Origin: Teichococcus coralli
GTDB lineage: Bacteria; Pseudomonadota; Alphaproteobacteria; Acetobacterales; Acetobacteraceae
Assembly: GCF_009829925.1 (NCBI RefSeq)
Contig: NZ_SNVJ01000032.1
Coordinates: 1-34,177 of the forward strand
Reading direction: 5' to 3'
Length of the DNA: 34,177 nt
The notes under the pieces are model-generated. The model made no database searches, was not told the DNA's origin, and saw only the letters and a list, made by a program, of their open reading frames with translations. Each line of letters begins with the position of its first letter. Within the stretch, counting starts at the first letter, position 1. A program made the translations under genes and the position numbers. This document shows, in pieces, positions 7,692 to 17,957 of this stretch.

Positions 7692-10405
7692 CGGCGACCG
7701 CCAAGTTCGAACTGCACGCGGAGCAAGGCCTCGTCCAGAACGACGTCCTCGCCGTCCACGACGAGGATCTGCGCCTGGTCGAGGTTGAGCACCCGCCGCG
7801 CCGCGCTGACGAAGCCCGCGAGGCGTAGCACCGGTGTCCCAAGGGCCTGAGCCAGGCCCGCCCGTGTGATCCGGCCGCCCCGTGCCGCCAGCGCTGCCAG
7901 AAGCGCGCGGATCTGGTCGTCGGGGGGCGCCCCGCGCCCAGCCAAGATCCGCTGGGCGGCATAGCTCTCCGACCGCAGCAGCGCTTCGATCCAGGGCGGG
8001 GCGGAGCCCGTCGGCACCCGGGCCTGCGATGCTGCCCCGGTATCAGACGCACCACCGCGGCCATCCGCCTCGCTGACGAAGAGATCGACCTGACGCGGTT
8101 CCGACTTCCGGCGGCCGGCCGGTGTTGAGGCGACCTCCGGCTTGCGAGGAGGACTGGGCTCGCCCTCGGCACCGCGCCACCACGCTGGCTCGGCAGGCGG
8201 CGCCTCGGTCCACCCGGACGGAGGGTCACCGGACGACAGCACGGCAACGGGCACGAGGACTTCCTGGGGAGCAGCCCCTCCGTGGTAGCCACCCCGCCGC
8301 GCAGCGAAGCGGAGGCGCTCGCTCCATGCCGCGACGATCGTCGTCGCTCCTCCGGGTGCCAAGACGCGGCCACCCGCGAGCGCGACCTCGCCGTCGCCCG
8401 GCGCTGTGCCGGCGCTTCGCCAGCGGTCGCCCGCTCCGCCGGGCATCTGCACGGTCCCCTCGTCAAGCACATGGCCGTGGTCACCGGTGACGACGACGAT
8501 CCGGCCGGCCTGCCGAGCGGTGTGTAGGATGGCGGAGACCTGGCGGAAGTCATCGGCGGACCAGGTGATCTCGAGCTGGTCGCTTCCGGACAACTGGGCG
8601 TCGACCGCGTTGTGGACGATCCCGACGATCCTCTGCTGATAGTCGGCGACGGCGGCCTGGACGTCGACACCGAGTTCCGGCCCGGAGGCGAGGTCGGCCT
8701 TGTGGAACAGCCGCGGGGGCTTCCCAGCCCGGGACGCCGCGACGAGGCTTGGAAGCCCTGCGAAGCCCGCACGCTCCGCCGCTTGGTCGCCTCGCGTCAG
8801 CCTCCCGCCGAGCAGGCTGGCCCGCGAGATCTCGGTGACCGAGGGCAGCGCCGCGGCGCCGATGAACGCACCGCGCCCGTCCGTCGGGGTGAGTTCCGAC
8901 CAGCCCAGCCGCCCGACGGTCTCGGCGAGGTGACGCCAGACCGCGAAGCTGAGGCCGTCGAAGACGAGGAGGAGGACCGGCTTCTCGCGCGCCAGCGGGG
9001 CGACCACCACCTCCAGGACGCGCTCGACCGGGAGCGGCACGTCGCCGTGCCCGCCGCCCTGATTCCATCCCTTCAGAAGCGTCGCAAAGGATTGGTTCTC
9101 CGCATCGCGCTGCGCTGCGGCCGCCTTGGCGACACGGGAGTAGGCGGCCGCAACGTCGGGAAGCTGATCGCCGCCGCGGAGGGCCTGCCGCGCGCGGTCC
9201 ACGAAGCCCCCTTCCTGGGCGTAGCCTGCGGCAGCTTCTGCAAACGTGCGGACCGCTCGCTGCCGCCCCCTGGCGAGCCAGCCCACAATCCTGGCGGCCA
9301 TGGTCAGGCGCCCGATCCGCGCGGCGTTGTCGCCGGCGCGGTCGTGGCCGACGACCTCGCGGACACGGTCCCAGGCGGCACCCGCGTCGTCGGCCTGACC
9401 CGTCTCCGCGGCGCGGCCCAGCGCGTCGGCTGCCTCGCGCAGCCTGGCGTCGAAGCCGAGCTGCAAGGCGGGGCTCAGCCCCGCGGCCGCCTCGGCTCGG
9501 ACATCGGACAGAATCGCGGCGGTCCGTGCCTCCGCGGCTCGGCTTGCCCCGGGATTGTCACGGGCAAGCCGGTCGAGCACCCGACGTCCCGCCTCGGCGA
9601 GGCTCCGGCCCACGTCGGGATCGATCGGGACGCCGCCGACGAGCGGTTCGAGCCGAACGGCAGCGTCCCGGAGCTCGACGCGCGGCGCTGCTTCACCGAA
9701 AACCACGCCGCAGGCCAGCGCGATGGCCAGAGCATCACCGCCCCGGCCTGCCACGGCCGCACCCAGGACCAGGGCCGCGGCCGGTCCTCCCTCCATGCCA
9801 AGGCGGCCAGCCAAGGCCTGGCGGACGTCAGGCGGAAGCCGCGCGAGCCGGTCCAGGCCGACCGGGTCGAGCGTCCAGGTCAGCAGGGCCGCCGCGTCGC
9901 CGCGCCCCTCGGGCAGCCCCAGCACCTCTTCGAGCGCGGCCCGCCATGCCGTGTCGAGGTCCAGGACGCCACCCGATGCCGGGCGGTATCCGTCTGCGGG
10001 CACGTGGGCCAGAAGCAGATCGGCAAGCCAACGCTGCGCCGCCAGCCGCGGGTCGACCGCGTGAGCCTTGAACAGGCTCCGCAGCGCGGACCACCGGTCG
10101 GTCTGCTCGAGCCGGGCGCGCGGGAATCGCGCGACGATGTCGCCGGCGAGGGCCGCGGCGTCGAGTGGGGTCAGTAGGATCATCCCGTCAGCGTCGGCTT
10201 CCATCTCGTTGAGACGCTCCCGCATCTCCAGCTCGGATGGGCACCAGGCAATGCGGAAGCGCTTTCCACGCAGCTCGATGGTTTCGGGCCAGGTGCGCTT
10301 GACCGGGGAGCGCATGGCGAGGACGCGCGCGCCGGCATCGCGCCGCAGGAGGTCCTCCAGCGCCCGTTCGATCTCGGCCCGGTCAGGTGCCAGCAGAGGG
10401 CTCAA
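7688..10405 (-). CDS. pglZ: BREX-2 phosphatase-fold protein PglZ
   Basis: About 905 aa, of the alkaline-phosphatase-superfamily PglZ type. Metal-site signatures are visible: LLVFDGLSF (Asp about 483), LPSVTEISRASLL where the nucleophile-like residue is expected (about 520), and TGDHGHVLDEG (Asp/His about 642-643). The N-terminal 450 residues are helical and repeat-like, and a proline-rich linker precedes a small C-terminal winged-helix-like domain. PglZ is the hallmark protein of BREX/Pgl. For the start, TTG 10405 has a strong GGAGG 6 nt upstream and overlaps the pglY stop as TTGA; GTG 10441 would add 12 residues but has no clear ribosome site. It couples to brxD by ATGA. Confidence 0.92.
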   Translation of the reverse strand: MSPLLAPDRAEIERALEDLLRRDAGARVLAMRSPVKRTWPETIELRGKRFRIAWCPSELEMRERLNEMEADADGMILLTPLDAAALAGDIVARFPRARLEQTDRWSALRSLFKAHAVDPRLAAQRWLADLLLAHVPADGYRPASGGVLDLDTAWRAALEEVLGLPEGRGDAAALLTWTLDPVGLDRLARLPPDVRQALAGRLGMEGGPAAALVLGAAVAGRGGDALAIALACGVVFGEAAPRVELRDAAVRLEPLVGGVPIDPDVGRSLAEAGRRVLDRLARDNPGASRAAEARTAAILSDVRAEAAAGLSPALQLGFDARLREAADALGRAAETGQADDAGAAWDRVREVVGHDRAGDNAARIGRLTMAARIVGWLARGRQRAVRTFAEAAAGYAQEGGFVDRARQALRGGDQLPDVAAAYSRVAKAAAAQRDAENQSFATLLKGWNQGGGHGDVPLPVERVLEVVVAPLAREKPVLLLVFDGLSFAVWRHLAETVGRLGWSELTPTDGRGAFIGAAALPSVTEISRASLLGGRLTRGDQAAERAGFAGLPSLVAASRAGKPPRLFHKADLASGPELGVDVQAAVADYQQRIVGIVHNAVDAQLSGSDQLEITWSADDFRQVSAILHTARQAGRIVVVTGDHGHVLDEGTVQMPGGAGDRWRSAGTAPGDGEVALAGGRVLAPGGATTIVAAWSERLRFAARRGGYHGGAAPQEVLVPVAVLSSGDPPSGWTEAPPAEPAWWRGAEGEPSPPRKPEVASTPAGRRKSEPRQVDLFVSEADGRGGASDTGAASQARVPTGSAPPWIEALLRSESYAAQRILAGRGAPPDDQIRALLAALAARGGRITRAGLAQALGTPVLRLAGFVSAARRVLNLDQAQILVVDGEDVVLDEALLRVQFELGGRR

Positions 10406-13400
10406 GCAGCCCCTCCGGACTTCAGTCGGGTCAGCCGCCACGAGATCGTCAGTCGGGCGCCGGGAGAGGCGACCAGGCGACCTCTCAGCTCGTCAATCGC
10501 CGCTGTCGCGGCGGATGCATCCAGCACCACCTGTTGGCGCTCGTCCACCACCTCCTCGCCGGGCGGCGGTGGCGGCGGCGGTGGATCGTCTCTGGGCGGC
10601 GGCCCATCGCTTGGCTTGGTTTCGGCGAGCAGCCGCGAGGCCCGGGTCTGGACGTCGCGGAGGACGGGCCTGAGTTGCACCGCATGCTCGTCCGCGTCGA
10701 GCATCTCGACGAGCTTCTCCCGCAGGCCCTCTGAAGCACCCTTGCGATGGTCACCCAGGCCAGTGCCGGCCTCGATGATGTTCCAGTCGGCCGAGACCAC
10801 TGCCTCCCGGACTTCCGACAGTGCAGCCAGCAGGCGGCCCACGGCTGCCTCGCTCGTCTCCAGTTCCGCATCGGCCAGCGCCTCGACGCGGGCGAGCGGC
10901 GTGGCCGCCCCGGCGAGGTCGCCGAGAAGCACCTGAGCGGAGCGCAGCGTGGTGAAGCGCGGAGCCGTGGCCGCCACGCCGAACCTCTCCGCCCACGGCG
11001 GGAGGTCCTTCAACAGCTCAGCGAGGAGCGTCCGCTTGGCCGCGCCCTTCTCCTGGAGCTCGGCCGCCAGCGCCGACAGCGTCGCGCCCTTCCGGACCTC
11101 GCCCGGCTTCAGGCCGAACAGGGCTGCAGCCCGTTCGCGCGCCTTGGCCCAGGTCGTCTCGTCCGGGAGGGCTTCCTCGCGGAGTTCGACGGTGTCGTCG
11201 ATGCGGTCGAGCGATATCGTTGCAGGCGCGCCGTTGCGGACGGGCGCGCGGTCGGCCTGCGCGGCGAAGGCGAGGATGACGAGGTTCTGCACGCGCTGCG
11301 GCAGCCCCATCGGCTTCGGCTCGTCGATCCAGTCGCGGAGCTTCGCCACCGTCAGCGGCCCGCCCCCGGTTCGCGCATGCATCGTGGCGAAGTGGTTCGC
11401 CCAGTCGTTGGTGAGTTGGAGCTGCGTCTGGCTCATCACCGCGAGCTTCAGCGGGACGGCGATGGCGCCGAGATGCTTCCGGTCCGCTGTATCCTCAATG
11501 AACTTCCGCTGGTCCGGCTCCTGCGCCGCCTCCTGGACACGGTCCAAGACGCGGCGAAGCACGGCGTCCCGAACCTCGGTATCGAACAACGGATGGGCGG
11601 GATAGCGATGCTCGAACCAGCGATCCAACAGCTGCGTCACCGCGCCCTTCATGTCGGCGCCGACCGGCATCTGCGGCATGAAGGTGCCCTGGAGTGACAC
11701 CAGCCGATCTTCTGGCGGCACAGGCGTGCCGATGCAGCCATCGTTGTCGTTGCGAATGCCGTAGGCGGTCTCGATGCAGGCCCGGATGCGCTGGTGCAGG
11801 GCGCTCTGCTGGCTGCGCAGCACGGCCCGCGCCTGCTCGCGGTCGGAGGCCGACAGCATCCGCGCCGCCTCGTTCAGCCGCTCGCCGGTCCCGGCCAGCA
11901 GGAAGTCGATGCGGACCAGCGTGCCGAGGTCCTTCATCGCGCGGTCGCTCAGATAGGCGGGCTGCCACACCACGCCCCCCGATGCGCCTTCGTCGTTGAA
12001 GTTCTTGGCGTGGGCCAGATGCGTCGAGGGCGGTCGCCCCTTCGGATCGAAGGGCAAGCCGAGCACCAAAACCGGCACGCCGCGCCCCTTCAGGCGCTCG
12101 GGGCTCACCTCGGCTACAGCCTCGAAATAGAGGTCGACCTCCCGCTTCGTGCCGCGCCAGGCGTGCTCGTAGCTCACGAAGGGCTGGGCGCCGATAAGGG
12201 TGCCGTCCTCCCGGATGCCGAGCGCGTCGAACAGGATCCGCTGGAGCTTGCTGCGGCGGGAGCCATCGTTGTCGGCTGTCCCCGCATTGGCAAGGATCGG
12301 CTCCACGTCCACGCCGCTGATCTGCAGCGACACGATCGGGGTCTGGTCGTCGGTGATGCGAATCTCACCGACCCGCGTCGCCCACTTCCGAACCTTCTGG
12401 AGGACGATACCCCCCTCCCCGCCTGGTACCGGCGACACGACGGTCCCGTGGTTCAGGGCGGCCAGTCGCGGTGCGGTCAGCGCCCGTAGCGCCGCCACCT
12501 CAGGCACCAGGGCCGCGAGCAGCAGGGTCTTCAGCAGACGTGCGTCGTTGGCGAAGCGCCGGGCCACCTGCGGGTCCGCGCGACCGTCCTGCAGGTCCTG
12601 CCAGGACACCGTGTGCTCCTGCTCCAGCAGCGGGAGCAGCTTCAGGGTCCAGAGCTTCTTCGCGTTTTCGAACTCGATCAGCATCCCGTCCGAGAAAGGC
12701 TGGTCACCCGTCGAGATCTCGTCCCACAGGTCTCCCACTGGGATCAGGGCGCCAAGACGCAGCTCGTCCCGCCGCTTCACCAGTAGGGTGAGCATTAGCT
12801 TCAGCGCCGTGCGCTCCCGCTGCAGGACTGACGACGCCGCGATCAGCGCCTGCACCAGGGCCGGGCTGAACGGGTAGGTCATGCGGAACAGCGCCCGCTC
12901 GCCGTCCGAGCCGAGCAGCGTGTCCAGCACCGTCTGCCGGGCACGCATCACTCGCTCGAACTCCGCGTCAATCTCTTGCTTCGCCGTCTCCGACTTCGGC
13001 GCGAGAAGGCGCTTCTCGGCGATCACGGGCAGGTTCCGGTCCTCCAGCAGAACCTTGTCGAACCGCGCCTCCCAGTATTTCAGCGTATCGAAGAAGCGCA
13101 CCTGTAGCGCACCGGCGTGCTGCTGGCCGATGAGGTCGCGCAGGTCGCGCTGCCGGGCCACGAAGGACACGATCGGGATCGGCCGGTTGGCGTCCTGCGC
13201 CTCCACCAGCTTCGACAGCTTCGAGCCCTCGTCGTTGACGAAGTCCACGTCGCCGGCGCGGCTGGCGAGCCACAGGATCAGCTCGTCGAGGAATAGCACG
13301 ACCGCGTCGTAGCCCAGCCGCTTGGCGTGCTGGCTCATGATGGCGAGGCCGGCGTCGAGGTCCACGAAGGCCTCGCCGCGCGTCGCCGCCACGCCGGCGT

Positions 13401-14106
13401 AATTGCTGAAATAGGCCTCGATCAGCCGGCCGACCAGGCGCTGGCGTTCCTCTCCCTCCGGCGGCTCCAGCGTCGCCGCTTCGAAGGACCCGGAGTCCCA
13501 CTGGTTGCCAAAGTCGCCCCAGCCGTCGTCGCTGGCGGCCGCGCCCTCGTTCAGGTGCTGGAAGAAAGCGTCGTCGCCCATCTTGGCGCGGAGGCCGCGG
13601 GCGTCCTCGAACAGTTTCTCACCGAGGTAGAAGCCCGGCGTCGGCGCGCTCGGCTCGACCTTGCGGACATGCGCCGCGTAGCCGCCCAGGATGGCGCTGG
13701 TGACGTCCTTCGCCCCGATCATGTGGTAGGGCACCATCAGGAAGCGCTTCCCGCCGAGCCAGCGGTCGTGCTTCGTCACCACGCCCGCAAGTTCAGGCAC
13801 GCCACGCGCCTTGGCGTTGCCGGCCAGCAGCAGGTTCAGCACCGCCATGAAGTGCGACTTGCCGGCGCCGAAGGAGCCGTGGAGGTAGCAGGCGGCGCTC
13901 TTGCCGCCCTCGACCGAGCCCTGGATGAAGCCGAGCGCCTTGTCGAAGGCCTTGGCGAGTTCCGTCGTGACGACGTAGCTCTTGATGGTCTCGGCCGCGC
14001 CGGCCTCAGTGACGCCGTCCGACAGCTTCAGGACGAAGTCGTTGGTCTGCACCCGCTCCGGGATGGGGATGAGGTCGCGGAGCAGCGGACGAGTGGCGTC
14101 GCTCAT
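10402..14106 (-). CDS. pglY: BREX-2 large P-loop ATPase PglY
   Basis: A 1234-aa ATPase. The N-terminus is typical (MSDATRPLLRDLIPIPERVQ) and Walker A is GSFGAGKS (77-84) in the context YLHGSFGAGKSHFMAVLN. A Walker-B-like AVVLFLDELILWLA lies about 240 residues further. The C-terminal region contains helical segments and a PPPPPP linker (minus strand near 10560-10600). PglY is the type 2 counterpart of BrxC and is thought to assemble with PglX and PglZ on DNA. ATG 14106 overlaps the pglX stop (ATGA); the open frame continues 101 codons upstream, but that part is antisense-like Arg/Pro/Ala text inside pglX and was excluded. Confidence 0.93.
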   Translation of the reverse strand: MSDATRPLLRDLIPIPERVQTNDFVLKLSDGVTEAGAAETIKSYVVTTELAKAFDKALGFIQGSVEGGKSAACYLHGSFGAGKSHFMAVLNLLLAGNAKARGVPELAGVVTKHDRWLGGKRFLMVPYHMIGAKDVTSAILGGYAAHVRKVEPSAPTPGFYLGEKLFEDARGLRAKMGDDAFFQHLNEGAAASDDGWGDFGNQWDSGSFEAATLEPPEGEERQRLVGRLIEAYFSNYAGVAATRGEAFVDLDAGLAIMSQHAKRLGYDAVVLFLDELILWLASRAGDVDFVNDEGSKLSKLVEAQDANRPIPIVSFVARQRDLRDLIGQQHAGALQVRFFDTLKYWEARFDKVLLEDRNLPVIAEKRLLAPKSETAKQEIDAEFERVMRARQTVLDTLLGSDGERALFRMTYPFSPALVQALIAASSVLQRERTALKLMLTLLVKRRDELRLGALIPVGDLWDEISTGDQPFSDGMLIEFENAKKLWTLKLLPLLEQEHTVSWQDLQDGRADPQVARRFANDARLLKTLLLAALVPEVAALRALTAPRLAALNHGTVVSPVPGGEGGIVLQKVRKWATRVGEIRITDDQTPIVSLQISGVDVEPILANAGTADNDGSRRSKLQRILFDALGIREDGTLIGAQPFVSYEHAWRGTKREVDLYFEAVAEVSPERLKGRGVPVLVLGLPFDPKGRPPSTHLAHAKNFNDEGASGGVVWQPAYLSDRAMKDLGTLVRIDFLLAGTGERLNEAARMLSASDREQARAVLRSQQSALHQRIRACIETAYGIRNDNDGCIGTPVPPEDRLVSLQGTFMPQMPVGADMKGAVTQLLDRWFEHRYPAHPLFDTEVRDAVLRRVLDRVQEAAQEPDQRKFIEDTADRKHLGAIAVPLKLAVMSQTQLQLTNDWANHFATMHARTGGGPLTVAKLRDWIDEPKPMGLPQRVQNLVILAFAAQADRAPVRNGAPATISLDRIDDTVELREEALPDETTWAKARERAAALFGLKPGEVRKGATLSALAAELQEKGAAKRTLLAELLKDLPPWAERFGVAATAPRFTTLRSAQVLLGDLAGAATPLARVEALADAELETSEAAVGRLLAALSEVREAVVSADWNIIEAGTGLGDHRKGASEGLREKLVEMLDADEHAVQLRPVLRDVQTRASRLLAETKPSDGPPPRDDPPPPPPPPGEEVVDERQQVVLDASAATAAIDELRGRLVASPGARLTISWRLTRLKSGGAA

Positions 14107-17100
14107 GCCGCGGCCCTCCGGCCGCGCGTGCGCCGGGCGGGCGCGGGCGGCGTCCAATTGCGAAGGTCGTCGATGGTCAGGCCGCGCTCGCGCGCTTCCT
14201 CCTCGATGAGGCCGGCGAAGTAGTCGCCCATGCGCAGCCCGGTCTCCGCGTCGATGTCGTTGTGCCACTGGCGGAGCCAGGGGACGAGTTCCAGCAGGCC
14301 CGCCAGCATCGGCAGCAGCCGCGCGGAAGGCCAGCCATCGGTGTCCCGCCGTTCCACGTAGAGCGAGGCGAGCGCCCGGGCGCGGGCGAGATGGTCGTGG
14401 CCGGCCCAAAGGATCGGCAGGCTGGGGTCGGCGTCGCGGACGCAGAGCGGGAAGGAGACAAAGCGTTCCTTCGGCACGTCGAGGCCGCCTCGGAGTCCCC
14501 AGAAGGTCGCGGACTGGAAGTCGGGCGTGCGGTACTTCGGCGGCACGGGAATGTCCCCGACCTCCGCCGCCTTGCGGCGCTTTGCCTCCGCAGCGATGGC
14601 GGTGTCGGCCGCCTGCTGCACGGTTTCGGCGCCGAGGCCAGCGGCCATGCGGGCGGCATAAGCTTCCGCAGCTTCGCCCTCACCGCGCGGGTTCTGGCGC
14701 GACCAGGCGGTGCGGAGGAACTCGCCGCGACGGCCAGCGAGCTCCGCGTCGATGGCGTCCTCGGCGCGCTGCTTCTCCCAGGTCGCTTCCCAGTCGGCGC
14801 GCTTGCGCAGGCCTGTTTCCCTGTAGCGGAGGGCGGCGAGGAAGGGCACGGATTCGGCCGCGATCAGCTCTGCCACCAGCGCTTCGAGATCGAAACCGGC
14901 GCGGCCAACGTAGAGCTCTGCGACGGATTGGAATTCGGCGTCGGCACGCGTCGCGTCGGCGAGGCTGCGTGTCGTGACGATGCGCGGGTCGGCGGCTTCC
15001 CAGAAGCGCGGGTCTTCCAGATGATCGAGCAGCCAGGAACGGAGCGCGTCCTGCTCCATCTTCTCCCAAGGTTCGGAGGACCAGCGGCGCTTAAACTCCG
15101 GGCGCTCGATCAGGCCGATGATGGGGTCGGATTCGATCAGGGCGATGCGGCGCTCGACCACCGCGCGGTAGTCGCCCGGCCAATGGGCGGGCAGGTCGGT
15201 GATGGGCGTGGAGCGGTGACGCTCGAACCACGCGGTCTCCAGCTCTCCGGACGCCATGCGACGGGCCATGACGATCTCGAAGGCGCGCTCGCCGAGGCGG
15301 AGCTGCGGCGCGTCCGGGTGTTCCGGCGGAGCCTCGTGCAGGCCGTAGAGGCCGTAGCAGCGCCAGTCGAGCTCCTCCTGGAGCGCGATCATGCGCGCGC
15401 GCGCGACATCGGCCTCGGCGCGGGCCGCGTGGAGGGTTTCCCGGGTCGGCACGGCGCGGGCGCAGAGGGCAGCGGGGAGGTTGGCCGAGAAGCGCTGCGC
15501 TTCGGTGTCCAGCGCGCGAGCGAGGTCGAGGGGTCGCTCGGCTGCAAGCGGCACGCTGCCGATCTTTCCCGCATCGTGTTCGAAGCGTCGCTCCCAAATC
15601 TCGTTTGAGATACCGCCTCCGATGCCCCCGTTGCCTTTGTCCATGAGAACCTGCTTCAGCCAGAAGCAGGCCGTGGAGGAGTTGAGTAGACCGAGCAGTC
15701 CGAGATGATCTTCCTCAGAGGCGTTGATCGGTAGCTTCACCAGGGGCGCCGTTCTGTTGAACACCCTGCCGCCGCGGTCGAGGATGAAGTGGTTGTGCGT
15801 AGCGACGAATGCGAAGGTCAGGGAAAGTGGCGTTCTGAACCGATTTCGAAAGAACATTGAGTACTCGTACCAACTCAAGCCTCTTTGAATCTGTGTCTGT
15901 CCATATGCGACGCGATCAGACAAGCCGGTGCGGAGTGGCCAAAGGAGACGGCAGACAGGGACGCTGGGCTCCGCTTCAAGTTCGTGCACGTTGTAAGGCC
16001 AGAGGGCTGCATCTGATGCGCTGATGCGGTGATCCCGAACATCCTCGCCCGCAACCATAGGCTTAACAAAGCGAGGTTCGACGCCATGCCGCAATGCAGC
16101 TTCACGGGGCATGAGATAGGCGTCGTCTTCACGTGTTACCGCGCCGAACCCGATCTCAATCGCAACTTCGCCGAGGGTTTTTGTTGCCGTTCTCTCGATG
16201 CGGACCTTAACGTCGCCGGCACCGCCCCCTCCTACGCTCCAGGGATGCTTACAGAAGACGGGCCTGGCAACGTCTGCAACGCTAACGAAATCGCTCTGGG
16301 AGCCTGGCAGATCCGTTTGCCCAATGATCGCGGACCATACGAGACCGCGCCCAGGTTCTTCAGGCGCGCTTGGCTCTCCGCGGATCCCGAGGACTGCGCG
16401 GATGACAGAGGCAACCGGCGACTGATTCCGGCCGAATAGGATAACAGTAGGTGTTGCGTGGCCCGGTATATATGCACCTGAGGTGTCCACGACGTGTGTT
16501 AGGTCGAGCTTCGGCAGAACTTCTTCGATAAGGACACTCCCGAACTCGCGCTTCATGAAGCTGTTGGCGACGATAAGCCCAATGAAGCCAGCTGTCTGGC
16601 GCTCGGTGGCCGTGAATGCCAAGTCGAAGAAGCGTTCTGTAAAGGGAGCACCGAGGCCATAGGTCCGATAACAGCTACTGTATAGCTCCCGGTAAGCATC
16701 CCGCATTGCCGCATCCTTCGGCGTGATGTAGGGCGGGTTGCCGACCACCGCGTGGTACTGACGACTGAGGATGGCCTCGACCGCCGCCGTGTCCTCCGCC
16801 GCATAGTGATGCCGAAGGACACGACGGAAGCCTTCCTCCGTCCCGCCCAGTTCGTGCCGGGCGAAATGCCGCCCGTGCAGAAGGCTGTCACCAGTGGCGA
16901 GTTGGAAGCGGAAGTCCGGCGCCGCGGCCAGGCGTGTCTCGCCCGCCGCCTTCAGCGCCGCCACCAGCAGGCGGAAGCGGGCGATCTCCACGGCGAAGGG
17001 GTTCAGGTCCACGCCGGCCACCGCGTCCAGCGCCTTCTGCGCCTGCGCCGCCGGCGGCATCTCCGGCGCATGCCGCCGCCATTCCTCCAGCAACCGGGTG

Positions 17101-17834
17101 AAGCCACCCAGCAGGAAGTGGCCGCTGCCGCAGGTCGGGTCGATCATCCGCACCTGCTCGTGCCCGAACTCGCGGATCGCCGGGTCGAGGGTGCGGGAGA
17201 GGATCCACGCCTCCACGAAGTCGGGCGTTTGCAGCAATGCGAAGCGCTTCCGCGCCTCCTCCGACAAGTCCTGGTAGAGGTCGCCGAGGAAGCGGGTGTT
17301 CCAGTCCGGGTCGGCAAAGTCGTGCACCGGCGCGCCGATCTCGGCCCCGCGATGGCGGAAGAAGTCGAACAGCTCCTTCGCCCCGTCGCCGGAGACCGGC
17401 AGCCGGAACAGCGGGTTGTGGGCGGGGTCGTAGAGGCCGCGGAGGCCGGGCAGCTGCGCCACCTCCCCAAACATCGCCAGCAGGTATTCGGCGTCGCTGT
17501 TCGTCGGGTGGGCGCGGAAGTGCTCGCGCTGCCGCATCTGCGCGAGTTCTAGCCACTCCCCGGCCCCCGAGATCAGCGGTCGGTCCAGCAGGCCGTTGTC
17601 CTCAAGGAAGCGGAGGAAGACGAGGGCGAGGATCCAGTGCACCGCCGCCTGGTCCACCGCGGCGCCGAAGAAGGTCTCGAAGGTGTCAGCGGTGCGCCTG
17701 GTGTCCCGGGCCTCCTGCCACTCGGCCTCGACCTTCGCCCGTCCGGCGGAGGATGCGTGATGACCACGAAGATCAGCCTCCAACGTCCGCCGTAGCCGCT
17801 TCAGATCCCCCAGCAGCTTCTCCGCGTTCACCAT
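14103..17834 (-). CDS. pglX: BREX-2 adenine-specific DNA methyltransferase PglX
   Basis: About 1243 aa, an N6-adenine gamma-type methyltransferase with long flanking recognition and helical domains. Motif I is IDPTCGSGHF (231-240), a motif-II-like GVDLNPFAVEIARFRL follows (274-289), and the catalytic NPPY is at 366-369. In BREX, PglX methylates a non-palindromic site to mark self and is also needed for defence. I start at ATG 17834 (MVNAEKLLGD), which matches the usual N-terminus and has AGGGGGA upstream; ATG 17861 is possible. A 123-bp gap separates it from higA, so it probably has its own promoter or depends on read-through. The recognition specificity cannot be read from sequence. Confidence 0.93.
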   Translation of the reverse strand: MVNAEKLLGDLKRLRRTLEADLRGHHASSAGRAKVEAEWQEARDTRRTADTFETFFGAAVDQAAVHWILALVFLRFLEDNGLLDRPLISGAGEWLELAQMRQREHFRAHPTNSDAEYLLAMFGEVAQLPGLRGLYDPAHNPLFRLPVSGDGAKELFDFFRHRGAEIGAPVHDFADPDWNTRFLGDLYQDLSEEARKRFALLQTPDFVEAWILSRTLDPAIREFGHEQVRMIDPTCGSGHFLLGGFTRLLEEWRRHAPEMPPAAQAQKALDAVAGVDLNPFAVEIARFRLLVAALKAAGETRLAAAPDFRFQLATGDSLLHGRHFARHELGGTEEGFRRVLRHHYAAEDTAAVEAILSRQYHAVVGNPPYITPKDAAMRDAYRELYSSCYRTYGLGAPFTERFFDLAFTATERQTAGFIGLIVANSFMKREFGSVLIEEVLPKLDLTHVVDTSGAYIPGHATPTVILFGRNQSPVASVIRAVLGIRGEPSAPEEPGRGLVWSAIIGQTDLPGSQSDFVSVADVARPVFCKHPWSVGGGGAGDVKVRIERTATKTLGEVAIEIGFGAVTREDDAYLMPREAALRHGVEPRFVKPMVAGEDVRDHRISASDAALWPYNVHELEAEPSVPVCRLLWPLRTGLSDRVAYGQTQIQRGLSWYEYSMFFRNRFRTPLSLTFAFVATHNHFILDRGGRVFNRTAPLVKLPINASEEDHLGLLGLLNSSTACFWLKQVLMDKGNGGIGGGISNEIWERRFEHDAGKIGSVPLAAERPLDLARALDTEAQRFSANLPAALCARAVPTRETLHAARAEADVARARMIALQEELDWRCYGLYGLHEAPPEHPDAPQLRLGERAFEIVMARRMASGELETAWFERHRSTPITDLPAHWPGDYRAVVERRIALIESDPIIGLIERPEFKRRWSSEPWEKMEQDALRSWLLDHLEDPRFWEAADPRIVTTRSLADATRADAEFQSVAELYVGRAGFDLEALVAELIAAESVPFLAALRYRETGLRKRADWEATWEKQRAEDAIDAELAGRRGEFLRTAWSRQNPRGEGEAAEAYAARMAAGLGAETVQQAADTAIAAEAKRRKAAEVGDIPVPPKYRTPDFQSATFWGLRGGLDVPKERFVSFPLCVRDADPSLPILWAGHDHLARARALASLYVERRDTDGWPSARLLPMLAGLLELVPWLRQWHNDIDAETGLRMGDYFAGLIEEEARERGLTIDDLRNWTPPAPARRTRGRRAAA

Positions 17835-17917
17835 CTGACAGCCGGTCCCCCTGGTACTCATCCTTGATATGAAACACCGCCGGACATCCCCTACCCGGCG
17901 ATCCTGCTGCACCAGAT

Positions 17918-17948
17918 GCCGCCGCTCCGGCAGGACGGGGGCGGCGGC
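17918..17948 (-). other. GC-rich hairpin between higA and pglX
   Basis: GCCGCCGC (17918-17925) pairs with GCGGCGGC (17941-17948) around a 15-nt loop, about 10 bp after the higA stop. It has no U-tract, so it is at most a weak attenuator. It may lower read-through from higBA into pglX. Confidence 0.3.
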
Positions 17949-17957
17949 TCGGAAAGG

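Noticed and set aside
8612..10177. 521-aa plus-strand open frame opposite pglZ
   Set aside because: A shadow frame caused by high GC; pglZ on the minus strand explains the coding bias.
14107..14409. 101-residue N-terminal extension of PglY
   Set aside because: It overlaps pglX in another frame and reads as Arg/Pro/Ala text; the ATGA overlap at 14106 gives a natural start matching the family.
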